11,941 nucleotides of DNA from DASPJQ01 sp035299065 (GTDB lineage Bacteria; Bacteroidota; Bacteroidia; Flavobacteriales_D; UBA2798): NCBI GenBank assembly GCA_035299065.1, contig DATGXI010000185.1, positions 1 to 11,941 on the forward strand, in the 5' to 3' direction. Under the pieces are notes generated by a model. It ran no database searches. It was not told where the DNA came from and was given only the letters and a program-made list of their open reading frames with translations. Both the position numbers and the translations under genes were made by a program. Shown here piece by piece: positions 1-6,507 of this stretch (the stretch's first letter is position 1; each line of letters opens with the position of its first letter).

Positions 1-668
1 TGTCGCATGAGCACAGTGACCATATTCGCGGTATTGAGGTGCTGGCTAAAAAGTACCATTTGCCCGTTTTTATTACCCCTAAAACATTTCGAAACAGTGG
101 GCTCAGGCTTGATGGAACACTTCTGCGTTTTATTGATTTTAACCAGGAAATTTTAATTGGTGATATACGAGTAACCGCTTTCTCAAAAATTCACGATGCC
201 ATTGACCCTTGCAGTTTTGTGATACGCTACAACCAGGTTAACGTGGGTGTTATTACTGACATAGGCATTGCCTGTGAAAATGTAAAAAAAGCCTTTACCG
301 AATGCCATGCCGTTTTTTTGGAAGCCAATTACGATGTAAAAATGTTGGAAGAGGGACGTTATCCATGGCATTTAAAAAAGCGTATAAGAGGTGGCGAAGG
401 GCATATTTCAAATGACCAGGCACTGGAATTATTTACAAATCACCGGCATGAAAATTTGAGCCATTTACTGCTCTCCCACTTATCGAAGGAAAATAATGAA
501 CCAGCAATGGTAAAGGCATTGTTTGATGCCCATGCCGGTAATACGGCTATTGTAGTGGCCTCACGTTATCATGAATCGGCTGTATATACCGTAACAGCCA
601 ACGGCCCGGCTAGTGACCAACGGGCACCTGCTGTTCTGCAAGGCGCCCAAATTTCACTCTTTAGCTAA
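1..668 (+). CDS. MBL-fold metallohydrolase, WalJ/YycJ-like (5' end cut off by window)
   Basis: The open frame enters at base 3 and ends with TAA at 666-668, giving 221 visible residues. The N-terminal part, probably some tens of residues, lies outside the window. The first visible residues, SHEHSDHIRG, are the HxHxDH metal-binding motif of the metallo-beta-lactamase fold, with ligands His2, His4, Asp6 and His7 of the visible part. Further on are VITDIG, VFLEANYD and LLLSHLSKENNEP, which I recognise from the YycJ/WalJ/VicX subgroup of cytoplasmic MBL hydrolases. The tail ends in QISLF, a common C-terminus of Bacteroidota members. Relatives are thought to act as nucleases or phosphodiesterases, and in Firmicutes the gene sits with the WalRK system. 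No such partner is seen here, so the substrate is unknown. A GTG at 39 is in frame but lies after the HxHxDH motif, so it is not the start. The next gene begins 62 bases downstream on the same strand. Confidence 0.93.
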   Translation, partial: SHEHSDHIRGIEVLAKKYHLPVFITPKTFRNSGLRLDGTLLRFIDFNQEILIGDIRVTAFSKIHDAIDPCSFVIRYNQVNVGVITDIGIACENVKKAFTECHAVFLEANYDVKMLEEGRYPWHLKKRIRGGEGHISNDQALELFTNHRHENLSHLLLSHLSKENNEPAMVKALFDAHAGNTAIVVASRYHESAVYTVTANGPASDQRAPAVLQGAQISLFS

Positions 669-690
669 TATAATACCGCTTTTCGCATGG

Positions 691-719
691 TTGTTGTATG
701 GTAAGGTTGCTTATATTTA
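691..719 (+). promoter_or_regulatory. Candidate Bacteroidota promoter for the TPR-phosphatase gene
   Basis: TTG at 691-693 is followed after 18 bases by TATATTTA at 712-719, seven of eight positions of the Bacteroidota -7 consensus TAnnTTTG. If used, transcription would begin only a few bases before the ATG at 731. It would also lie downstream of the alternative ATG at 698, which favours 731 as the start. The match is imperfect, and the gene could instead be read through from the upstream hydrolase gene. Confidence 0.35.
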
Positions 720-730
720 GGCATTCAACC

Positions 731-2869
731 ATGAAACGTTTATTCCTTTGTTTTCTCATCCTGCTACCGGGCATTTTTTGTTCGGCACAAAAATTATACA
801 ACCTTGATTCGCTAAAACAAGTTGCAGCCAAAAACGTACACGACACCAGTAAAATTAATTGCCTTTTGCTTTTGAGCGAAGCACTTCATACCAATAACCC
901 TGACTCAGCTGAGATTTTTGTTTCGCAGGGCTGGTACCTGGTAACAAAAGCACTTGAACGCAAAAGTCATTCAAAGAAAGTACGTTACAAACTAAATCAT
1001 CAGTTAGCCGAGGTGTACAATATTCTGGGAGTACTTTATGATAACCGCGGTGATTCACGCAGGGGCCTTTCTTTTTACATCAAGTCAAAAAAACAATATG
1101 AAAAAATAAAAGATGAGCCGGCCATGGCCTCGCAGCTCAATAATATTGGTTATGTATACATGCAAAGGGGTGACATCAAAAAAGCAATTTCCTATTGGCA
1201 AAAATGCCTGGCCATTTACAACCGGCATAACAGGGTTGAAGACATGGAAGCAATTTACAATAACCTGGGTTTTGTTTATTTCAGGCTTGGGAACAAAAAA
1301 AAGGCTTTCGATTATTTTGAAAAGTGCCTGGCCATGCGCAGGAATTCTCCCAACCAGCTGGAATATGCCAAGTCACTTCACAACGTAGCAGTGGCGCGTG
1401 ATATGGGTGGCGATTCGGTTACAGCCATGAAATATTTTATGGAGAGCATTGAAATAAAAAAGAAATACAATGATAAAACAGGAACCGCAAATTCATTGAA
1501 CGAAGTGGCCTACATGTACAAACGCGATAAAAAGTATAAACGAGCGCATCTGGTTTATGACATGGCTTTAAAGTTGATGCAAGAGGCAGAAAACGCTGTG
1601 GGCATTTGCACCGTTTTGGGAAGCATAGGTCATTTGTATATGCTGGAAGGAAACCTGCAAAAAGCTGCCGAGTACGATGAGCGATCAGCCTTACTGGCCA
1701 AACAACGTGGCCTGGCTGACCAATACAGGACAGTACTTCAGCAATTGTATAAAATTTACGAAAAGCTTGGCAATTACCGCAAGGCTTTTGACACGCATGT
1801 GGAATATATAGCAATGCAGGACAGCATTGTGAATGATCAGAATAAAAAAGCAATGGTTGAACAGGAAATTTCATTCAAGTATGAAAAAAAATCATTTGCC
1901 GACAGTATGCGTACACTTCAACGCGAAAAAATAAAGGATGCAAAAAACAAAGCAAACCTTGCATGGCAGCGCAGGCAAAATATTGCACTCATTATATTCC
2001 TGGTATTGGTAGTTATTGTAGCGTTGCTTTCGTTCAGGGCCTATAACCTCAAAAAGAAATCCAACAAAGAAATTTCTTTGCAAAAAGCCATAATTGAATC
2101 CAAGAACCACGAAATTATGGACAGTATTACTTATGCAAAACGTTTGCAGGAAGCCATTTTACCCAGTCATGAATTATTGGAAAAAAACTTTGCGGCCTGG
2201 ACCGTGTTGTATAAACCAAAAGACATAGTTGCCGGTGATTTTTACTGGATGGAGGAAACAAAAGAGAATATTATAGTAGCTGTGGCTGATTGTACTGGTC
2301 ACGGAGTTCCCGGGGCCATGGTAAGTGTAGTAGGAGCAAATGCCTTGAACAGGTGTGTAAAGGAATTTGGGCTTGAAAAGCCGAACGAAATACTGGATAA
2401 GCTTTCACAATTGGTTGAAGAAACCTTTACCGGTTCAAAAAATGCAAATGCATCCATTAATGATGGGATGGATATTTCATTGATCGCAATGAGTAAAAAA
2501 AGCAATAAATTGTGGTGGAGCGGGGCAAATAATCCGTTGGTAATTGCACGCAATGGTGAATGCATTGAAAAAATAGCCGACAAACAGCCTGTAGGAAAAT
2601 TTGCGGCCCGTAAACCATTTACATTGCACGAAGTTGTGTTGGAAAAAAACGATACCATTTGGTTGTTTACCGATGGTTATGCTGACCAGTTTGGCGGCAA
2701 GGAAAAGGCGGGTGGAAAAAAATTCAAATATTCAAATTTCAAAAAAGTTTTGCTTGAAAGTACAAGTACAAAGGGCGCTGATCAAAACCTTGATGCCATC
2801 ATTACGCAATGGCAAGGGGAGTTGGAACAAACGGATGATATTTGTGTGATGGGATTAAAAAGAGAATAA
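731..2869 (+). CDS. Membrane TPR protein with C-terminal SpoIIE/PP2C-type phosphatase domain
   Basis: This 712-residue protein has a signal peptide (residues 1-20, MKRLFLCFLILLPGIFCSAQ), about seven tetratricopeptide repeats at roughly 91-364, a charged helical stretch, one membrane segment at about 417-435, a short coiled coil with the SITYAKRLQEAILPS linker (about 465-479), and a PP2C/SpoIIE domain to the end. Metal-binding acidic motifs are present: GDFYW (502-506), VADCTGHGVPG (518-528), FTDGYADQFGG (646-656) and TDDIC (701-705), so the enzyme looks intact. The TPR part should lie outside the cytoplasmic membrane and the phosphatase inside. The family dephosphorylates Ser/Thr, often on STAS anti-anti-sigma proteins in partner switching; no such partner is in view. 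An in-frame ATG at 698 would add 11 residues ahead of the signal peptide and is less likely. The gene ends two bases before a strong terminator. Confidence 0.94.
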   Translation: MKRLFLCFLILLPGIFCSAQKLYNLDSLKQVAAKNVHDTSKINCLLLLSEALHTNNPDSAEIFVSQGWYLVTKALERKSHSKKVRYKLNHQLAEVYNILGVLYDNRGDSRRGLSFYIKSKKQYEKIKDEPAMASQLNNIGYVYMQRGDIKKAISYWQKCLAIYNRHNRVEDMEAIYNNLGFVYFRLGNKKKAFDYFEKCLAMRRNSPNQLEYAKSLHNVAVARDMGGDSVTAMKYFMESIEIKKKYNDKTGTANSLNEVAYMYKRDKKYKRAHLVYDMALKLMQEAENAVGICTVLGSIGHLYMLEGNLQKAAEYDERSALLAKQRGLADQYRTVLQQLYKIYEKLGNYRKAFDTHVEYIAMQDSIVNDQNKKAMVEQEISFKYEKKSFADSMRTLQREKIKDAKNKANLAWQRRQNIALIIFLVLVVIVALLSFRAYNLKKKSNKEISLQKAIIESKNHEIMDSITYAKRLQEAILPSHELLEKNFAAWTVLYKPKDIVAGDFYWMEETKENIIVAVADCTGHGVPGAMVSVVGANALNRCVKEFGLEKPNEILDKLSQLVEETFTGSKNANASINDGMDISLIAMSKKSNKLWWSGANNPLVIARNGECIEKIADKQPVGKFAARKPFTLHEVVLEKNDTIWLFTDGYADQFGGKEKAGGKKFKYSNFKKVLLESTSTKGADQNLDAIITQWQGELEQTDDICVMGLKRE

Positions 2870-2870
2870 A

Positions 2871-2898
2871 AAAACCACCGCTGTTAGGCGGTGGTTTT
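2871..2898. terminator. Bidirectional intrinsic terminator between convergent genes
   Basis: AAAACCACCGC (2871-2881) and GCGGTGGTTTT (2888-2898) form a perfect 11-bp stem around the 6-base loop TGTTAG. A T-run follows on the + strand, and seven A (2868-2874) supply a U-run on the - strand. It lies 1 base after the phosphatase stop codon and 18 bases after the T9SS gene's stop codon, so it can end both convergent transcripts. Confidence 0.92.
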
Positions 2899-2916
2899 CT
2901 ACTTTATGATGAAAGG

Positions 2917-5394
2917 TTAATTGGTTTTTGCAATTCGAATAACTTCGGAATTAACACCATTGCTATAAACAAGTATGTAAATTCCATTTTCATGTCCTGT
3001 CAAATCAATTTGACTTTGATTAGCGTTTAGTTGGAATTGAATAAGTCGTTCTCCAAGGCTATTATATACATTGACCGAATTACTTGTTTCCGGATCAAAG
3101 GTAGGTAGATCTATATTAAACACGCCTGTTGTAGGATTTGGTGAAACTGAAATTGAATTGTTCTTTCTTTCGGTTTCGTTTTCAAATTCCGCGGGGCTTA
3201 CGAAATTAATCTTGGGAGAATTTTTGCTCCAGGTAATAGTATTGCTGTAGGTTGCACAATGATTAGGGTCTAAAAGTGTTAAGGTAACTTGTAGATAATC
3301 ATCTGGATTATAAGATCCAATTGTAATTGTTGAAGAGGTGCCGGTAAATACAGCAGAGGTTGTCAAGTTAATCACTTCCCAATCGTACAAATATCCTGCC
3401 GGAGGAGTATAGAATGCTCCAAATGTTGGCTGTGGATAAGAAATTAGGTTTGGTAAAGCAATATAACTGCCAACAAAGGACATAAGTTGATCACTAACTG
3501 TTATAGTATATGTTTGCGTGCCACAGGGTGTTATTGCACTAACAACATAAGTCCCAGGTCCCATAAATGTTGCATTCCAATCAATATCGCTTATGGAATT
3601 TCCATTATAACTCCAGGCAAATGTATACGCTCCTAAGCATCCGGCCAATGGGTTAGTCTCCCAACCAATGGTTTGATTAAAAGGTTCAAGAGAGCAATAG
3701 CTAATGTTTGATGGGGCGGTTGAAACTTCGCAACCTGAAATCATGTTGATGTTAATCGATTGCTGGCTTACACAACCTGCTACATCAGTAAGAAAAACTA
3801 CATATGAACCACCAGCACTTATGCTAACAGACGAAGTGTTGCCAATCATATTCCCGTTATGCAACCATAAGTAAGCACTATATCCGGTTGGCGCAATCAG
3901 CGAAAAAGGGTCACCTGCACAGAAACTAGCAGAACCTGTGCTTGTCGTGATAGGGCCGGGTGTGGACGCACTGCAGCTTTGCTCACATATGAGTTCGGGC
4001 GCCATAGCAATATTTGAAGGTGTAACGCCTTGGTTTAAGGATTCATAAGACCGGCTGAACATTATTGTTGAGGGAGAACTTACTTCAACGCTGGTGCCAT
4101 ATGAACTACTGGCATTTATGCCGGACGCCTCACAAGCTGTTTTGGCCAATACGTTGTATCGCGAAAATCGTAATTTTTTGTTGCCATTTGCACGTTGGTT
4201 TAAGGTAACAAATCCATTGTTGTCAAGGTCAACCAGGCAGTCAATAGCAGTTCTTGGGGTACGCATTTCGGTTGAAAGAACGTCAGAACTGATAGGAGTT
4301 CCGTCTGAATCAAGGAGCAACGTGAACGGAACGTTAGAGCTGCCATTTGTAAGAACTCCGGTTCCCAAGAGTCCGGCATTGTTTAGGCTTAGATGCGTTA
4401 AAATGGATGATTTATTGCCATAGTAATTACTGCTGCTATTTGAAAGATCGGCTAAAGATTTTGGGCTATTCAGGCTACTATTTAGCTTAAAAATATAGGA
4501 ACTGCTGCCTGAGGTTGCGTGCGTAACTTCTCCTCCGCAATAAAAATTGCCATTTGAATATAAGAGTGCGTAAAGATTATTGTTTAGGATTTGAGATCCG
4601 TGTTTCAGGTTTATAACTTTTGTGGAATAGGTGTTTATAATTCCTGACGAGTTCTCAGTAAAAGTCAGTATGAATGATCCACTGCTATTCCTTGACTCCC
4701 CGTACACATGAAATCTTCCGTCTCCTCCTTCAAGAAAGCCAGTAACTCTTAAATCGGTAAGAGATCCGCTTATTTGAAAACTTTTACACCATTTTACTGC
4801 ACCATTGGTGTGATCTAATTTTAATACAACAACTTCCCGATTGTCAATCTCATCATTATTTAATAGCGTTAAATCGCCAGCAATGTAAATGTCTTGGTTG
4901 GCAGCTTGTTTGGCCATGGCAATTTTCATTGCCAAATTCAGGCTGTTGGCGTTTGTAAAAGTTATTTTTTTAGACCATACAACAGTTCCAACATTATTCG
5001 TCTTAATGAAGAAATTGCTTTCATAGGTATTAGTTATTCCGCATAAAAGATAACCCATATTACCCACATTGCTTAATGAAGGAATACTTATAACATGAAC
5101 ATTCCTTTGTGAGCCCGATAAAGGGTAACGCTTTGCATTTCCAATAACAGTACCATTTGGATCTATTCTAAACATTATTGGGTCCTTTTCTGAACTGAAA
5201 GTTTTTCCACCACCAATAACGTAATTGCCTCCCATCAAGTCAAAATTCTGCGAAAAATGTTCATAAGAATCAGTAGAACCTGTATAAGTGTCAACATCGT
5301 ATTCTTTGATGAATACCTGGGATTTCACTTTGCATGGCGTCATGCTTACCCAAGCAAAGAAAGCCGTAAAAATTAGTTTTGATTTTTTTCTCAT
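2917..5394 (-). CDS. Secreted T9SS cargo protein with propeller-like region, Ig/PKD-like modules and type A sorting domain
   Basis: This 825-residue exported protein starts with a Sec signal (residues 1 to about 26, charged MRKKSK then FTAFFAWVSMTP). Residues about 27-465 hold repeated 'GYLLCGIT...FFIKTNNVGTVVWSKK' style units, as in SBBP/delta-60-like beta-propeller surface proteins. About 466-725 are three Ig/PKD-like modules with paired cysteines, such as FCAGDPFSL and GGSYVVFLTDVAGC. From about 748 is the type A T9SS C-terminal domain: SVSPNPTTG (749-757), VYNSLGERL, then GIYILVYSNG and a basic end. The sorting domain should direct it through the T9SS to the cell surface or medium, with cleavage of the tail. 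The ligand or function is unknown; no catalytic motif is visible. The gene is preceded by a TAnnTTTG box and by conserved element A, and is read towards the shared terminator at 2871-2898. Confidence 0.93.
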   Translation of the reverse strand: MRKKSKLIFTAFFAWVSMTPCKVKSQVFIKEYDVDTYTGSTDSYEHFSQNFDLMGGNYVIGGGKTFSSEKDPIMFRIDPNGTVIGNAKRYPLSGSQRNVHVISIPSLSNVGNMGYLLCGITNTYESNFFIKTNNVGTVVWSKKITFTNANSLNLAMKIAMAKQAANQDIYIAGDLTLLNNDEIDNREVVVLKLDHTNGAVKWCKSFQISGSLTDLRVTGFLEGGDGRFHVYGESRNSSGSFILTFTENSSGIINTYSTKVINLKHGSQILNNNLYALLYSNGNFYCGGEVTHATSGSSSYIFKLNSSLNSPKSLADLSNSSSNYYGNKSSILTHLSLNNAGLLGTGVLTNGSSNVPFTLLLDSDGTPISSDVLSTEMRTPRTAIDCLVDLDNNGFVTLNQRANGNKKLRFSRYNVLAKTACEASGINASSSYGTSVEVSSPSTIMFSRSYESLNQGVTPSNIAMAPELICEQSCSASTPGPITTSTGSASFCAGDPFSLIAPTGYSAYLWLHNGNMIGNTSSVSISAGGSYVVFLTDVAGCVSQQSININMISGCEVSTAPSNISYCSLEPFNQTIGWETNPLAGCLGAYTFAWSYNGNSISDIDWNATFMGPGTYVVSAITPCGTQTYTITVSDQLMSFVGSYIALPNLISYPQPTFGAFYTPPAGYLYDWEVINLTTSAVFTGTSSTITIGSYNPDDYLQVTLTLLDPNHCATYSNTITWSKNSPKINFVSPAEFENETERKNNSISVSPNPTTGVFNIDLPTFDPETSNSVNVYNSLGERLIQFQLNANQSQIDLTGHENGIYILVYSNGVNSEVIRIAKTN

Positions 5395-5408
5395 AATTTT
5401 TTGATTTA

Positions 5409-5494
5409 AATTTTCCCAAAATTACGCGGCAATTAAAAAACAATTGCTTGAATCCTACCTCTTTGGGATGAATCCCCCCGAAAATAGTGATGAA
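5409..5494 (-). promoter_or_regulatory. Conserved upstream element, copy A (before the T9SS cargo gene)
   Basis: Read on the - strand, 5494-5447 matches 9096-9049 at 38 of 48 positions without gaps. After a 22-base linker (23 in copy B), a box at 5424-5409 matches 9025-9010 at 13 of 16. The linker in each copy can form a short hairpin of different sequence. The element opens with TTCATCAC and, 22 bases later, TTCATCCC, on either side of a TATTT-plus-six-G core. A 22-base direct repeat has the helical spacing used by LytTR dimers; that this is an operator is inference. It ends at the T9SS gene's promoter. Confidence 0.6.
5417..5443 (-). promoter_or_regulatory. Candidate promoter of the T9SS cargo gene
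   Basis: On the - strand TTG (5443-5441) is followed after 16 bases by TAATTTTG (5424-5417), a full match to the TAnnTTTG -7 box. The spacing is slightly shorter than usual. The predicted RNA would begin close to 5410, leaving a leader of about 16 bases before the ATG at 5394. A small hairpin, GCAATT (5429-5434) with AATTGC (5442-5447), overlaps the spacer. Confidence 0.55.
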
Positions 5495-5821
5495 CCTTTG
5501 ATGAAAAAAGAATAACCGGCAACATAGGTTTTTCCAAATTCTTGAAATGCTCTTTTATGATTTAAATGCAATCATAAAAAAATAGATTCTAAAAAATAAA
5601 TGCAAGGTTGCGCATGAAACTCTTCTTTTCAACTAGGCGAAGATGGCTTTGAAGCAAATGGAATTATTATTTCCATTGATTCTGCTTCAATTGGGTAAAA
5701 CCAATTTTCGATGATTGTGCCCTACAGGCACCTAGGTGTGCAGTATAGGTTTACCCGGTAAAAATAACCAATGATAATTTAGTACCAAACTTTATTTAGA
5801 ATTCGCATTGTTGCGAAGGGT
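5495..5821. other. Non-coding spacer with a cluster of small inverted repeats
   Basis: I see no supportable gene in these 327 bases. There is a row of small palindromes: GAAGCA/TGCTTC enclosing AATGGAA/TTCCATT (5651-5688), AATTGG/CCAATT (5689-5706), GTGCC/GGCAC (5717-5731), the perfect palindrome CACCTAGGTG (5729-5738), TTTACC/GGTAAA (5750-5762), and TTCGCA/TGCGAA (5802-5817). The last lies just past the stop codon of the small LytTR gene. It could weakly end that transcript, but no U-run follows. Confidence 0.5.
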
Positions 5822-6229
5822 TTATTGACAGTTAATTGCCTTGGTTATTTTATTGACCATGCTTTTTTTACGTTGTGAAACCGGTACAACGGAGCCATCA
5901 GCCATGATGAAACATCCGCTTTCACGCATGTATTGCTTGATATACGTACAATTAATCAGGTGCGATTGGTGCACCCGAAAAAATCCACTTTTACTTAACA
6001 CGTTTTCAAATGCCTTCAAGGTGCGTGAAACAAATTTTTTTTCTCCATTTGCCAGAAAAAGCCATGTATAGTTATTGTCCGATTGACACCTTACTACCTG
6101 GCTTGTATCCAGTTTCAAACGTTCCCTTCTTACATTTAAAGTAATTTTTGAAGCTGCACCTGTACGCTTTAAATTTGTTGCCAAAAAATAGTTTAGGCCT
6201 GTTTCGTTTATTGTCAGGTGGTTCGTCAT
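5822..6229 (-). CDS. Stand-alone LytTR-domain DNA-binding regulator
   Basis: This 135-residue cytoplasmic protein is nearly all LytTR domain, residues about 36-131: VVRCQSDNNYTWLFLANG, then KKFVSRTLKAFENVL, the conserved FFRVHQSHLINCTYIKQY, and VVPVSQRKK. These are the strands of the LytTR beta-fold that contact DNA. The usual N-terminal receiver domain is absent, and the first 35 residues show no known motif. Without a receiver it cannot be controlled by phosphorylation in the normal way. It may bind DNA constitutively, be controlled by its own level, or pair with another protein. The ATG at 6229 is the only Met before residue 101. It lies downstream of the collagen/YwqK gene (278-base gap) and upstream of the T9SS cargo gene, so either or both could be its target; that is inference. 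Confidence 0.9.
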   Translation of the reverse strand: MTNHLTINETGLNYFLATNLKRTGAASKITLNVRRERLKLDTSQVVRCQSDNNYTWLFLANGEKKFVSRTLKAFENVLSKSGFFRVHQSHLINCTYIKQYMRESGCFIMADGSVVPVSQRKKSMVNKITKAINCQ

Positions 6230-6267
6230 AGTTTCTCAGGTCATTTAATTTTCGTTCTGGTTTGTAT

Positions 6268-6275
6268 CAAAAATA
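6268..6275 (-). promoter_or_regulatory. Possible -7 box for the small LytTR gene
   Basis: The - strand reads TATTTTTG, a full match to TAnnTTTG, 39 bases before the ATG at 6229. No TTG or TTTG box stands at the right distance upstream, so the call is weak. The rest of the 6230-6507 spacer shows only small inverted repeats, AAAGCT/AGCTTT (6402-6422) and AATACA/TGTATT (6442-6459). Confidence 0.25.
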
Positions 6276-6507
6276 AATGCGACAAAGTCGTATATATAAA
6301 TATGAGGTTTTCTGGTAAATCTTTAATAAAGGCGCATTGGAAGCTTGGAATAGTAATTTCTTAGTTAAATGGTAAATGGAGGAAATTGAATGCTTTTCCA
6401 CAAAGCTGGCACACTTAGCTTTTTTGATGCAGCTAGCAAACAATACATGATGTTGTATTTTATTTCAGCCATAAAAGTCAAATAGGGTGGGTGAAAAAGT
6501 GAAGCAT

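Noticed and set aside
1437..1874. 145-codon - strand ORF inside the TPR-phosphatase gene
   Set aside because: Cysteine- and proline-rich shadow of the TPR coding strand, with no recognisable domain.
4094..4423. 109-codon + strand ORF
   Set aside because: It lies wholly antisense to the T9SS cargo gene, shows no domain or promoter, and is explained as a shadow frame.
6402..6425. AAAGCT/AGCTTT hairpin as a terminator for the collagen/YwqK gene
   Set aside because: The stem is weak and AT-rich. The run of T after it lies on the + strand, where no gene ends nearby; the - strand lacks a proper U-run.
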